DNA from: Oligoflexia bacterium
GTDB lineage: Bacteria > Bdellovibrionota_G > JALEGL01
Length of the DNA: 64,000 nucleotides
Assembly (NCBI GenBank): GCA_035326705.1
Contig: DAOLES010000001.1
Span: forward strand, 375,653-439,652
Direction of reading: 5' to 3'
Shown here piece after piece: positions 17,501-26,731 of this stretch (position 1 is its first letter; each line of letters opens with the position of its first letter). A program made the translations under genes and the position numbers. Under the pieces are notes generated by a model. The model saw nothing but the letters and a program-made list of their open reading frames with translations, made no database searches and was not told where the DNA came from.

Positions 17501-18193
17501 ATCCAAAGTAACTTTATTCGCGCGCATAGCATCAGGATCGACATCAATTTGATACTCTTTGATAAAACCACCTACAGAAGCAACTTCTGAAACACCTTCA
17601 ACTGCTTGAAGTGCATAACGAACATACCAATCTTGTTGGGTTCTCAGTTCATCTAAATCCCATCCTCCAGTTGGTTTACCCTCTTTATCTCTTCCTTCTA
17701 GTGTGTACCAAAAAACTTGCCCCAAAGCGGTGGCATCTGGTCCCAAGCTTGGCTTCACCCCTTCAGGAAGTGTATCCGCAGGAAGACTAGAAAGTTTTTC
17801 AAGAATCCTCGAACGAGACCAGTAAAAATCAACGTCTTCTTTAAAAATAATATAGATACTAGAGAATCCAAAAAACGAGTTGCTCCTAATGGTTTTGACT
17901 CCAGGAATGCCTAAAAGTGAAACAGTTAAAGGATACGTAATTTGATCATCTACATCTTGTGGCGATCTCCCCATCCACTTGGTAAATACAATTTGTTGGT
18001 TTTCACCAATATCTGGAATGGCATCAACTGGGACAGGGTTACGAGGAAGCCCTGGTATGTCCCAATCAAATGGAGCCACCATAGCTCCCCAAGTTAAGAA
18101 GAAAGCCACAAGCAAAAACACCACGAGTTTATTTTCTAAGAAAAATCCAATCGTTTTGTTTAACATAGCGTCATTTTGATTTGAGTTATTCAT
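14510..18193 (-). CDS. cusA: CusA-type heavy-metal RND efflux pump
   Basis: 1227 residues, longer than the usual 1030-1050. RND features are the N-terminal TM1, a periplasmic porter domain with PVDAIPDIGENQQIV and MGRSPQDVDDQITYP, and the HME-RND TM4 signature IGTMVDMGIVLSENIL. The second half repeats with VGFLALFGIASDDGVMMATYL. The extra length is mostly a membrane insertion (about 530-640) with several added helices, known in a subset of CusA-like proteins, plus a lysine/arginine-rich porter loop near 760-810. It exports Cu(I)/Ag(I) from periplasm or cytoplasm through CusC. Third structural gene of the CsoR operon. Confidence 0.93.
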   Translation of the reverse strand: MNNSNQNDAMLNKTIGFFLENKLVVFLLVAFFLTWGAMVAPFDWDIPGLPRNPVPVDAIPDIGENQQIVFTKWMGRSPQDVDDQITYPLTVSLLGIPGVKTIRSNSFFGFSSIYIIFKEDVDFYWSRSRILEKLSSLPADTLPEGVKPSLGPDATALGQVFWYTLEGRDKEGKPTGGWDLDELRTQQDWYVRYALQAVEGVSEVASVGGFIKEYQIDVDPDAMRANKVTLDHVYHAIRNSNVDVGARTIEVNSAEYVIRGLGFIKNLKDVERTVVTVRNNSPVYVRDIAHVSFGPALRRGALDKGGAEAVGGVVVARYGENPLATIKRVKEQIKKITPGLPSKILNDGTHSQLSIVPFYDRSGLIYETLGTLNKALAEEILVTIIVILLTVLHFRSSFLISGLLPLSVLMCFIAMKQFGVDANVVALSGIAIAIGTMVDMGIVLSENILKHLKDKKPEESQTAVIFEATREVASAVMTAVATTVVSFLPVFAMEGAEGKLFKPLAFTKTFALIASLVVALFILPAIADILFRIKKPKLEKVQHRFIALGLLLGGILYTALYHVWIGALLILFSLYLGFKERLPVTIMNKIKEPLIAMAVLLVGFILTKNWLPLGNQKGFLPNLLFVALVTTLVLGSFYYFQKRYEGILVWALTNKKKFLLIPGIIFVFGGWVWANLGKEFMPPLDEGSYLYMPTTMPHASIGEALDVLQKLDLAMGSIPEVETAVGKLGRADTPLDPAPISMFEIVVNYKPEYKVDKNGKRLRFKYDRKKDDFVRSFKGELIPDRRGKPYRNWRKHIKHADDIWKELTKVAQMPGTTSAPKLQPIAARIIMLQSGMRAPMGLKIKGPDLKTIESFGLQIEQLLKEVPSIEADSVIADRIVGKPYLEIKIDRDAIARYGISIRKVQDIIEIAIGGRQVTTTVEGRERYPVRVRYQRELRDDIESLEDILVPASDGTQIPLIQLSEIQYVRGPQVIKSEDTFLTGYVLFDKKPQKAEVDVVEEASAFLNQQIKSGALTVPSGISFDFAGNYENQLRSEKKLRVVLPLALFIIFLILYFQFKAVSTTLIVFSGILLAWSGGFILIWLYGQNWFMNFGFFGVNLHNLFQMGPINLSVAVWVGFLALFGIASDDGVMMATYLKQSFEKSKPQSINEIQKAVVIGAKKRIRPCMMTTATTVLALVPVLTSSGRGSDIMLPMAIPSVGGMLVAVITTLLVPVLFSSIQERKLLK

Positions 18194-18208
18194 TTTATGA
18201 TCCTCATT

Positions 18209-19705
18209 TTAATGATTGTGCTCACTTGGAGTCTTTCCACCGTCAGGATTCATCATGCTTGGTTTGGCCTGAATTTGAAGTGAACTGTCGATCTTAAAGT
18301 TTCCTTTAGTCACAACTTCTTCGCCTTCACTCAGTCCATGTTTAACAATGTAATAATCTCCTGCTCGACTTCCAAGATGAATTTCTCTTCCCTCAAATGT
18401 CGGACGATCAGCATTAGGAACACGAACATATACAATGGCTCTTTCTCCAGTTAGAAGAGGAGCAGAAACTGGAATCACCAAAGGCAAATCTTCTTGTTTT
18501 GGATCAGATATATAACCCAAAGTTTCTATGGGAACGAGTGCCATCCCACATACATCACATTTTCCTGGTCCATCTTTGATAATTTCTGGATGCATAGGAG
18601 AAATCCACTTTCCTTTCATCGATGCATCAGCAACAGGCCCCACGCTTGCTATGTTCGATTTTATAGATGCACGCACAAACATGCCTGGTTTTAGTTTACC
18701 TTCCTCATTACTCACATTAACTCTAAGTTTAACTGTTCGCGTTTTTGGGTTTAATACAGGGTCAACAAAAGACACTTGTCCATGAAATTTTTCTCCAGGG
18801 TGTGCAGCAGTAGAAAATTCAACGTATTGACCATATCGCACCCAACGTAAATCTGATTCATAGGCTTCTATCTCAACCCATAGTTTAGAAAGGTCAGCGA
18901 TGGTGTAAATTCGATCTCCCGTTTTTACATAAGCACCTTCAGAAACATGTTTTTTAATAACAATACCAGCCGTTGGTGACGTAATAGTTGTATGATCTGT
19001 AGCTTTTTTTTGTTTAGCTATGCGTTCAACTTGTCTTCTCGTTAAACCCCATAATCTTAATCGTTCTTTTGTAGCCGTTATTGTTTCAATTGAAGCTTGA
19101 TTCTTGATGGCTTGAATCATTTCTTCCTGAGCTGAAATGAGCTCTGGGCTATACAAATAAACCATATGATCACCACGCTTTACATTGACTCCAGTATAGT
19201 CAACAAACATTCGATCAATTCTTCCACCAACTCTAGCTGTTACAAACTCTACTTTAGTTTCATCGTAATTTATGGTTCCATTTAGATTGATTTTAGCTTC
19301 TGCGATTTTACGTTCCACTTTTGTTGTTGAAATTTCTGCCAATTTTTGAGCTGCTTCAGACATTTCAAAAACCGTATCTTTAGAATGTTCACTCATATTG
19401 TTCTCAATGGGAATAAGATCCATACCGCAAAGTGGGCATTGCCCAGGTTTATCCTTTTGAATCTGTGGGTGCATGGAACATGTCCAAGTTGCTATCTTTC
19501 TTTCAGCCATACTTTCTGAGTGCTTGTGCCCTTGATGTGATGTAGAATTTTCTTTCATATCCATTGAATGTTGAGACTTTGGCGAAAATAACAAAGCACC
19601 CAATATGCCACCAATAAGAAGACTAATCAAAGCTACTTTACGCGGATCATTTTCTAAAAAGGACTTTAGTGAAATTTTTTGAAATAAATGTAATGGATTT
19701 TTCAT
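18209..19705 (-). CDS. cusB: CusB-type periplasmic adaptor with two heavy-metal-binding domains
   Basis: 498 residues. One N-terminal membrane helix is followed by a His/Met-rich linker and a heavy-metal-binding domain (about 73-100, WTCSMHPQIQKDKPGQCPLCGMDL). The membrane-fusion core follows: barrel-sandwich, alpha-hairpin, beta-barrel. A second metal-binding domain (about 367-396, ISPMHPEIIKDGPGKCDVCGM) lies inside the C-terminal part and lacks the first Cys of the usual pattern. The adaptor links CusA to the outer-membrane channel and delivers Cu/Ag. The C-terminus is His-rich (SEHNH). Confidence 0.92.
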   Translation of the reverse strand: MKNPLHLFQKISLKSFLENDPRKVALISLLIGGILGALLFSPKSQHSMDMKENSTSHQGHKHSESMAERKIATWTCSMHPQIQKDKPGQCPLCGMDLIPIENNMSEHSKDTVFEMSEAAQKLAEISTTKVERKIAEAKINLNGTINYDETKVEFVTARVGGRIDRMFVDYTGVNVKRGDHMVYLYSPELISAQEEMIQAIKNQASIETITATKERLRLWGLTRRQVERIAKQKKATDHTTITSPTAGIVIKKHVSEGAYVKTGDRIYTIADLSKLWVEIEAYESDLRWVRYGQYVEFSTAAHPGEKFHGQVSFVDPVLNPKTRTVKLRVNVSNEEGKLKPGMFVRASIKSNIASVGPVADASMKGKWISPMHPEIIKDGPGKCDVCGMALVPIETLGYISDPKQEDLPLVIPVSAPLLTGERAIVYVRVPNADRPTFEGREIHLGSRAGDYYIVKHGLSEGEEVVTKGNFKIDSSLQIQAKPSMMNPDGGKTPSEHNH

Positions 19706-21069
19706 TACTTGTTCTCCTTTAACAATATAGATGTTGAAACTGGCTTTGATTTATTTTTTAAGGACTGATCTCCAATCAACATATCAATTGAAGCCTCTGC
19801 TTTACTTGCACGAGTTAGAGCTTCTTCGCTGGCAAGTTGAAATTCAAGAAGCAAGCGTTCCGAATCTATTAAATCACTAAACGAAGCTTTGCCCGCCTCA
19901 TACCCTCTTTTTGTAGCCTCAAAAGACTGCCTTCCTTTTGGAACTAAGTTATTTCGATAAAGTTCAACTTTTCGAACCCCCTCTGAATACTCATAAATGG
20001 CTTGAGACAAATCAGCAGTGAGTTGATTTAACTTTTCCTTTTGTGTATTGCGGGCTGATATTTCTTTTGATTTTGCCTCTTTGGTCTGATTAGTGTACTT
20101 ACCACGCCAAAGGGGAAAGCCCATTGAAACCATCACCGCCATAGCATCTTTTCCACTATCAGTAACAGCATTCGCCGCTTCTCCTGTCATAATATAGTCA
20201 AACCCGAGACTAAAATTAGGGAGCCCATCTTTCTTAGCTAATTTAATTTTCTTTTGTTCTTTCTGTGTCACTTTATCCAACGCTTTGAGTTGTGGATTAG
20301 ATATTTCCATAAGTTCTCGCATTTTGTTCATATCAATGTACCTTTGAGGCAATGGAATAGCATTAGGCCATTCTAAAATCGTATGACCTGAGTCATTCAA
20401 GGCAGAATTAAATCGTGCAATCAAAGGTTTTTTTAAATCTTTTATGCTTACCAATTGGTCTTTCACTTTCTCTAACTCTACTTGTGAACGAATCACATCA
20501 GAAAACTGGCCAATACCAGATTGATACCTCGACCGAGTAACACGCTCAAGATTAGCAAGGAGGTCCATGTTTTGATGCAATATTTTGATTGAACGTTCAA
20601 GAAAGTAAGCATCGTAAAAAATATCCTTCACATTTCGTATCAGTTCAAGTCGCTTTGCTTCAAATTGATAAAGCAAAAACTGAGCATCATCTTGTGCAAC
20701 CTTAGATTGAAGAGATAATGTGCCAAACCAAGGAAAAGACTGAGAGACTCCAAATTTATGTTCTTGAGGCCCTACCCGGGTTTCAACCGATTGAATAAAG
20801 TTTGCATACGATAGTTTGGGATCAGGAAGTGCACCAACGTATTTAGATTTATAGTTCTGCGCTTTATAAGACTCGAATATTGCCTTAAGACCGGCATTGT
20901 TAGCAATGGCCGTATCGATATATTCCTGTAATTGCTCACTTTGAACACTTACTTTAACTGTATGATTTATTTCTTCTTGAGTATTTTCTGCATGGGCAAA
21001 GCCTACATAAAAAACTATAATTAACATTAAAGACATACCAAGTATGCTTTCATGAAATACATATTTCAT
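19705..21069 (-). CDS. cusC: TolC-family outer-membrane channel of the Cus system
   Basis: About 454 residues from the ATG at 21069. This start is chosen because AAAGG lies about 9 nt upstream and a signal peptide follows at once (to GFAHA). The frame opens at 21126 but that start has no ribosome site. There are two long coiled-coil OEP repeats with GLKAIFESYKAQN, KFGVSQSFPWFG and PNFSLGFDYIM, typical of heavy-metal OMFs. It forms a trimeric exit duct with CusB/CusA. The stop overlaps the cusB start by one base. Confidence 0.9.
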   Translation of the reverse strand: MKYVFHESILGMSLMLIIVFYVGFAHAENTQEEINHTVKVSVQSEQLQEYIDTAIANNAGLKAIFESYKAQNYKSKYVGALPDPKLSYANFIQSVETRVGPQEHKFGVSQSFPWFGTLSLQSKVAQDDAQFLLYQFEAKRLELIRNVKDIFYDAYFLERSIKILHQNMDLLANLERVTRSRYQSGIGQFSDVIRSQVELEKVKDQLVSIKDLKKPLIARFNSALNDSGHTILEWPNAIPLPQRYIDMNKMRELMEISNPQLKALDKVTQKEQKKIKLAKKDGLPNFSLGFDYIMTGEAANAVTDSGKDAMAVMVSMGFPLWRGKYTNQTKEAKSKEISARNTQKEKLNQLTADLSQAIYEYSEGVRKVELYRNNLVPKGRQSFEATKRGYEAGKASFSDLIDSERLLLEFQLASEEALTRASKAEASIDMLIGDQSLKNKSKPVSTSILLKENK

Positions 21070-21151
21070 AATTACTACCTTTAAAAAATATAACTGCAAA
21101 ACCCAAACTTTTACGCATGGGAACAACTTTAAATATTAGAATAAAGGATAG

Positions 21152-21574
21152 TCAGATCAAGAAGGTTTGATTTTGAATATAGATCGGCCTAGGATTTGGC
21201 CTTAGATAGAATTCTTTTGTAAAAGCATTTGGAGGAAGAGCCAAAACAAAAGAAGGTGTTATAAGCTGTGAACTTATAAATGGGATAAGCGCAAGATCAA
21301 CCACTCTTTGAGTTATTCTCTTTACAACATCTTTAGATTCTACAACTAGATCTATTGCGCATATGTGGCCTTCATCACCACAGCAATTCTTTTTTTTAGA
21401 ATTTGATGCATCAGAATTAGCCGCTTGATCATGACAATGGCTAGAGGGATGTTTGTTCTCTTTTTTTTCTGCCGTCCCAAGGTCTTTAACTGAGCACAAG
21501 CAAAGATGTGGTGATACAAAAAACAGAGCTATAAATAAGCTCATAATCTTCAAGTATGTTGATCCGTATTTCAT
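21152..21574 (-). CDS. Small exported Cys/His-rich protein of the copper operon
   Basis: 140 residues. A signal peptide (to about residue 27) is followed by a Cys/His cluster: SSHCHDQAAN, KKNCCGDEGHICAID. The C-terminal half is hydrophobic/beta with FYLRPNPRPIYIQNQ. I recognise no named family, but small proteins of this design often precede TolC-type genes in metal-efflux operons. A similar architecture appears at 28665-29024 next to the second efflux set. Probably a periplasmic metal chaperone or sensor accessory, by inference. It sits directly after csoR. Confidence 0.65.
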   Translation of the reverse strand: MKYGSTYLKIMSLFIALFFVSPHLCLCSVKDLGTAEKKENKHPSSHCHDQAANSDASNSKKKNCCGDEGHICAIDLVVESKDVVKRITQRVVDLALIPFISSQLITPSFVLALPPNAFTKEFYLRPNPRPIYIQNQTFLI

Positions 21575-21889
21575 CTAAGTGTTTTTACGAAAAAGTTCCG
21601 TAAGCTCCTTAATTTTTTCTTCTCTAGCTTTCTTATTTTTAGCACTAAATGCTTTAAGAACGCAATGTTCTAAATGTTTTTCTAAAATAGAGGCCTCAAG
21701 TGATTTGATTGCCGCTTTTACTGCACGCGTTTGCATAAGTATTTCTGGACAATACCTTTGCTCCTCTATCATTTTACGAATGCCGCCAAGTTGCCCTTCG
21801 ATTCGATTTAGGCGAATCACATCCTTTGTATGATCTGGATGACAAGTCTCATTAACTTGTTTGATTTTTTTCTGTACATTACCAGGCAT
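21575..21889 (-). CDS. csoR: CsoR/RcnR-family copper-sensing repressor
   Basis: 104 residues, all-helical DUF156 fold. The family pattern is complete: HTKDVIRLNRIEGQLGGIRKMIEE, RYCPEILMQTRAVKAAI and LEKHLEHCVLKAF. The Cys in RYC plus the His and Cys in HLEHC make the X-H-C trigonal set of Cu(I)-type CsoR rather than the nickel set of RcnR. An extra Cys-His (ETCHPDH) is at the N-terminus. It is first gene of the copper operon and is preceded by a matching G/C-tract dyad, so autoregulated copper-derepressed control is likely. Confidence 0.92.
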   Translation of the reverse strand: MPGNVQKKIKQVNETCHPDHTKDVIRLNRIEGQLGGIRKMIEEQRYCPEILMQTRAVKAAIKSLEASILEKHLEHCVLKAFSAKNKKAREEKIKELTELFRKNT

Positions 21890-21902
21890 CGTATTTTTAA
21901 TT

Positions 21903-21923
21903 ATATACCCCCTACAGGTATAT
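21903..21923 (-). promoter_or_regulatory. Candidate CsoR operator
   Basis: TATACC at 21904-21909 and GGTATA at 21917-21922 form a dyad around CCCTACA, 14-20 bp upstream of the csoR start. The C-tract/G-tract flanked by TATA-like ends resembles known CsoR boxes. It overlaps where the ribosome site and start region would lie, as expected for simple repression. Confidence 0.7.
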
Positions 21924-22136
21924 TGTCAATTCAATTTTATGCATTTACTAATTATATAGTTACAATTTTATTTTGACCTCAACAGCGGCTGTAAATAGAT
22001 ATCTTTAAATTCTCTCATTTATTATCAATCCAACTCTTGCCTTGAGTTTTTAAATTCACAAGTGAGCCTTTCAGCTTTAAATTGATTTTTTGATTGTTTT
22101 TTAAACATCTAAAATTGTATTTTTTTATATACGTGA

Positions 22137-22727
22137 TCAAGAATTTTTTGCGTCTTTGATGATGTGACGTGCGCCTCTCAAAATAATAGTGGCAATAATT
22201 AAGCCAATAGCAAGATCAGGCCAGCGTACACCTAGTTTCCACACAAGTATGCCGCCAAGAATCACACCTATGTTTGCAATAACGTCATTGGCTGAAAATA
22301 TCCAACTCGCGCGCATATGAACTTCTCCATCTTTATGTTTTTTAATCAAAAGAAGGCATACAACATTGGCCACTAAGGCGATAGCTCCCATCCCCATCAT
22401 AAATAGAGATTCGGGTTCACTTCCAAAGGCGATTCTTCGAACAATATCCACAATCACCATAAAACCTAGCAAGCTTTGAAAATAACCGCTAAAAAGAGCG
22501 GCTTTTGTTTTATGCTGAGATGATCTACCTACAGCGTACAAAGCAATACTATAAACAATGGCATCCGCAAACATATCTAATGCGTCTGCTATCAATGCCG
22601 TGGATTGAGCAAACCACCCAACACCAATTTCAAAGAAAAACATCGTAAGATTTATGCCCAAAAGCCAATACAACACTCCCCTTTGCTCTTGGTCTTTGAT
22701 TTCTATTTCACATCCGCAATCTGACAC
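22137..22727 (-). CDS. Short CDF-type cation transporter (membrane domain only)
   Basis: 196 residues with about six helices and no cytoplasmic C-terminal domain. The TM2 metal motif reads ADALDMFADA (DxxxD). The matching TM5 motif reads FSANDVIANIG, with a Phe where CDF pumps usually have His. The N-terminus is short with a CGCE metal-type pair. Cation diffusion facilitators export Zn, Co, Cd or Fe by proton antiport. The missing TM5 ligand may alter metal choice. Adjacent to a full CDF gene 11 bp upstream, so both are probably co-transcribed. Confidence 0.8.
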   Translation of the reverse strand: MSDCGCEIEIKDQEQRGVLYWLLGINLTMFFFEIGVGWFAQSTALIADALDMFADAIVYSIALYAVGRSSQHKTKAALFSGYFQSLLGFMVIVDIVRRIAFGSEPESLFMMGMGAIALVANVVCLLLIKKHKDGEVHMRASWIFSANDVIANIGVILGGILVWKLGVRWPDLAIGLIIATIILRGARHIIKDAKNS

Positions 22728-22738
22728 TTCATTAATTT

Positions 22739-23596
22739 CTATATCATCTCTGCATCAATCGTCGAGTGCTCAATATGAAATTGAGTTCGAAGTATTTCTT
22801 TTAGAGTCTTTTTTACATTCCGTACATTGCTAGCTTCATCTAATTCTATGTGCCCTTCAAAACAAATTCTGTGATCATCCAATTGCCAAACATGAATATG
22901 AAAGACTCTTTTAACACCTTCAACTTTTTCTAACCTGTCCTTAATTTCGTTTATATTAATACCATCGGGTGTTGCCTGCATCAAAATCAGGATGGCCTTT
23001 TTCGTGAGTACACCTCCATGAAAGATGACATAAAGAGAAATTCCAATGGTTGCAAGCAGGTCGACTATGTTCCATTGATAATAAATGATCAAAATACCTG
23101 CAATAATCACAACCACCGATGCAAGTGCATCTGATATATTGTGAATAAAGGCCGCGCGAATATTCATATTGTATTTTGCACCCGCTGAATGCGTGAGAAG
23201 TGCAGTTGCTATGTCAATTACAAGAGCAATTCCAGCAACCCAAATCACTATCCATCCATCAATTGTTTGAGGACTTGTATAGCGAGAGATGGATTCGTAC
23301 ATGAGGTAGAAACCAACAAGAATAAGTGAGACACTGTTGATAAGTGTCCCCAATGTTTCAGCCCTTTGATACCCATAGGTCATGGTTGGACTGGGCGGTG
23401 TTTGTCCTATCTTTCGTGCAATTACAGCAACCAAAATTGCTCCAGCATCACTAAAGTTGTGAAGCGCATCTGCCAGTAAAGATAAACTTCCTGATATTAG
23501 TCCCCCAACAATTTGAGCTATGGTCAGAAGAATATTGATCCCAATGGCAATGTAAAGCTTTTTTGATTGTATTTCATAATCATGAATGTGTGCCAT
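22739..23596 (-). CDS. czcD: CzcD-type CDF divalent-metal exporter
   Basis: 285 residues. Six helices carry the CDF metal site: LLADALHNFSDA in TM2 and HNISDALASVVV in TM5. They are followed by the cytoplasmic C-terminal ferredoxin-like domain (about 205-285, VEGVKRVFHIHVWQLDD). It moves Zn/Co/Cd out of the cytoplasm. It starts 3 bp after the czcA stop, so it belongs to the czcC-adaptor-czcA operon. Its motif is complete, unlike its shorter neighbour. Confidence 0.9.
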   Translation of the reverse strand: MAHIHDYEIQSKKLYIAIGINILLTIAQIVGGLISGSLSLLADALHNFSDAGAILVAVIARKIGQTPPSPTMTYGYQRAETLGTLINSVSLILVGFYLMYESISRYTSPQTIDGWIVIWVAGIALVIDIATALLTHSAGAKYNMNIRAAFIHNISDALASVVVIIAGILIIYYQWNIVDLLATIGISLYVIFHGGVLTKKAILILMQATPDGININEIKDRLEKVEGVKRVFHIHVWQLDDHRICFEGHIELDEASNVRNVKKTLKEILRTQFHIEHSTIDAEMI

Positions 23597-23599
23597 ATT

Positions 23600-26500
23600 T
23601 TAAATCCCCCTTTGTACCATAAACCGGCTAAACACACTGTATAAACAAGGTAACACAACCAATGTTAGTATGGTTACCAAGAACATTCCAACCACTACAA
23701 CCGTAGCTAAAGGCCTTTGGACTTCAGCTCCCAAGCCTGTTGACAACATCATTGGCAAGAATCCAAAAATATCAATAAGTGCTGTCATAAGCACAGGTCG
23801 CAAACGAACCATTGTTCCCTTATGAACCACTTCATCGACACTTAGACCTTGAGCTCGAAGTGTATTGAAATATGTTACCAACACCACACCATTAAGAATA
23901 CTAATCCCTGATAAGGCAATAAAACCAACTCCTGCTGAGATACTAAACGGCATTCCCATAAACTTCAGGGCTAGCACACCACCAATCAAAGACATAGGCG
24001 CACAGAAAAAGATGAGTAAAACTTGTCCTATATTCTGAAAAGCAAAGTAGATCATCATCAGAATAGCTAACAAGGCCAAAGGAATAAGAATCTTTAACCG
24101 TTCTTTTGCAGTCTGTAGATTTTTAAAACTCCCTCCCCATTCAATGAAATATCCTTCAGGTAATTTAATTTGTTCATCGGCAAGTTTCTGTGCTTTTTTG
24201 ACAAAACCCTCAATGTCTCTGGTTTCAGGATTAATTAAAACTGCGACTCTTCGTTGAGAGTTTTCTCTAGAAACAGAAGAAAAGGTTTCTACATAATCAA
24301 TCGTAGCCACTTTCTCAATTGGGACGGTATACCCTTCGGAGATACCCACCGGAAGAGTTCGGATAGTTTTAAGATCCTTACGTTCTTCTCCAGAAAGTCT
24401 AGCAATAATGGGATAACGTTTTACACCTTCATAAATACTACCTATCTCTCGCCCACCCAAAGCTGTTTCAATAACGTCCAACACCGGACGATCACTGACG
24501 CCTAATTGACTCAACACTTCCTGCTTCGGTGAATACTGAAGCATGGGTGCCTTACCACTGGACTCTGACTCCGCTTCACCAACACCTGGAACTTGACTGA
24601 GGACATTGGCAAGATCCTTTGAATAGTCAATCAAGAGATCAAGATCGTCACCATAGATTTTTGCAGACACTTCCGCCCGAGTTCCTTCAAGCAGTTCATT
24701 AAAGCGTAGTTCTACAGGTTGTGAAATAAGAAGAGTCTGCCCAGGAACTGTTAATTCGAGCTTTTTCCGAACTGCCTCAATGAGTTCTTTCTTGCTTTGA
24801 ATCGACCCACTCCATTTGTTTTTTTCATTGAGCATCACATAACTGTCAGAGATATTTACTCCCATCGGATCAGTTGCAACTTCGGCTGCACCAGTTCGCG
24901 CAAATACATCTTTTACTTCTGGAAATGACTTTATAACCTTCTCAGAAATTCGCTGTAAGTCAACCGAGTTTTGTGTACTGATGTTAGCAGGCCTAATAAA
25001 CTGAACTGCGAAATCCCCTTCATCTAATTTGGGAATAAACTCTGACCCCATCTGGGAAAACAAAAACACACCACCAAAAATAGAAGCTATACCTATAGAC
25101 ATCACCAAGTATTTAAACCTGAGTGCCTGCTTTAAAACAGGTTGAAATAGTTTTTCTGTAACTCGCATCAAAATGGTTTTGTTTTCACGAACCTTTCCGC
25201 TCATGATCGTCGCACTTAATGCCGGTACTAACGTAAAGGACAAAAACAATGCCGAAGCCAAGGCCATAATAAAGGTCTGAGCCATCGGAACAAACATTTT
25301 TCCCTCTACGCCGGTAAGAACAAGTAATGGAATAAATACAACGATCACAATCATTTCGCCAAATCCTGCTGCTTGTCGAATTTCAATCGAAGCATCAATG
25401 ACTTCTTGTTTAACTTCTTGACGTGATAAATCTCTTTTTAATTCTTGACCCTTTGCATGTATACGTCTGACACAATTCTCCACCACAATAACAGCACCAT
25501 CAACAATGATTCCAAAGTCTAAAGCACCTAAACTCATAAGGTTTCCGGAAACCCCACGCCATTTCATTAAAATAAATGTAATCAAGAGAGATAATGGAAT
25601 AACAATGGCCGTGATTAAAGCTGCACGAAGGTTTCCAACCAAAAGCATGAGAATAATGATCACGAGCGAAGCACCTAAAAGAAGGTTATGTTCTACGGTA
25701 CCTAAGGTAGAGTTAACCATCGTTGATCGATCATACAGAACATTGATTTCAACCCACTTTGGGAGTGTTTTTTTAATTTCGTCCAGTTGTTCTACGACAC
25801 GAATAGATACGGTTCTACTATTTTCTCCTAAGAGCATGAAGGTGGTTCCGATAATGGACTCTTCACCATTGACCGTAGCCGCTCCGGTTCGAATCTCTTT
25901 GTCTAATTTAACAGTAGCAATATCTTTAACTCGAATAACTTTTAAGGTTGAAAGCTGTTTAACAACCACATTCTCAATATCTTCTATACCTTTAAGGAGG
26001 CCGATCCCACGTACCAACAATTGTTCACCGGTTTGTTGAATGTAACTCCCCCCTACATTTACATTTGTTTGAGAGATGGATTGCTCTATGTCGTCGAAGT
26101 GAATTCCATATTGAGTCATTTTAGGAATATTGGGTTGAACAAAAAATTGTTTCTCAAAGCCTCCGATCGTATTAACTTCTGTCACACCTTTTGTAGTCAA
26201 GAGTCTAGGTTTAATCTGCCACTCCTGGATAGACCTTAACTCCATAAGTTCCTGTAGTCGCTCTTCAGGATCTTGAGAAGGCTGCTTGGCTTCCACAGAG
26301 TAGTGAACAATTTCCCCTAAGCCCGTACTGATAGGTCCCATTTGTGGCATGACATTTTCAGGAAGTTCAATGGTTTGAAGACGCTCAGAAACCAATTGAC
26401 GGGCTCGGTAAATATCAAAGCCCTCATCAAACACCACCGTCACTTGAGAGATACCGTAACGAGAAATCGACCGAACGGTTTCCACCCCTGGCATTCCATT

Positions 26501-26719
26501 CATGACATACTCAATCGGAAAGGTAATCATACGTTCGATCTCTTCGGGGATAAGCCCATCAACCGGTGTATTGATTTGAACTTGCGTATTGGTAATGTCG
26601 GGGACCGCGTCAATAGAGAGCGCTTGAAAAGCTTTAACTCCAAACACAGCAAGAGCCCCTGTCGCGATAAAAACCAATAATCTGTTTTGTACTGAAAATT
26701 TTATAATTCGATTAATCAT
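23600..26719 (-). CDS. czcA: CzcA-type heavy-metal RND efflux pump
   Basis: 1039 residues, normal for the family. TM4 carries the HME-RND signature ALDFGIIVDGAVIVVEN. The N-terminal AVPDITNTQVQINT and the porter-domain repeats around residues 60-310 and 570-860 are as expected, and GVGFIALSGISILNGVVLV lies in TM10. The DFG...D...E pattern points to divalent Zn/Co/Cd rather than Cu/Ag. It works with an adaptor and an outer-membrane channel; the adaptor encoded here is very short (next gene). Confidence 0.94.
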   Translation of the reverse strand: MINRIIKFSVQNRLLVFIATGALAVFGVKAFQALSIDAVPDITNTQVQINTPVDGLIPEEIERMITFPIEYVMNGMPGVETVRSISRYGISQVTVVFDEGFDIYRARQLVSERLQTIELPENVMPQMGPISTGLGEIVHYSVEAKQPSQDPEERLQELMELRSIQEWQIKPRLLTTKGVTEVNTIGGFEKQFFVQPNIPKMTQYGIHFDDIEQSISQTNVNVGGSYIQQTGEQLLVRGIGLLKGIEDIENVVVKQLSTLKVIRVKDIATVKLDKEIRTGAATVNGEESIIGTTFMLLGENSRTVSIRVVEQLDEIKKTLPKWVEINVLYDRSTMVNSTLGTVEHNLLLGASLVIIILMLLVGNLRAALITAIVIPLSLLITFILMKWRGVSGNLMSLGALDFGIIVDGAVIVVENCVRRIHAKGQELKRDLSRQEVKQEVIDASIEIRQAAGFGEMIVIVVFIPLLVLTGVEGKMFVPMAQTFIMALASALFLSFTLVPALSATIMSGKVRENKTILMRVTEKLFQPVLKQALRFKYLVMSIGIASIFGGVFLFSQMGSEFIPKLDEGDFAVQFIRPANISTQNSVDLQRISEKVIKSFPEVKDVFARTGAAEVATDPMGVNISDSYVMLNEKNKWSGSIQSKKELIEAVRKKLELTVPGQTLLISQPVELRFNELLEGTRAEVSAKIYGDDLDLLIDYSKDLANVLSQVPGVGEAESESSGKAPMLQYSPKQEVLSQLGVSDRPVLDVIETALGGREIGSIYEGVKRYPIIARLSGEERKDLKTIRTLPVGISEGYTVPIEKVATIDYVETFSSVSRENSQRRVAVLINPETRDIEGFVKKAQKLADEQIKLPEGYFIEWGGSFKNLQTAKERLKILIPLALLAILMMIYFAFQNIGQVLLIFFCAPMSLIGGVLALKFMGMPFSISAGVGFIALSGISILNGVVLVTYFNTLRAQGLSVDEVVHKGTMVRLRPVLMTALIDIFGFLPMMLSTGLGAEVQRPLATVVVVGMFLVTILTLVVLPCLYSVFSRFMVQRGI

Positions 26720-26731
26720 ACTTGTACCTTC

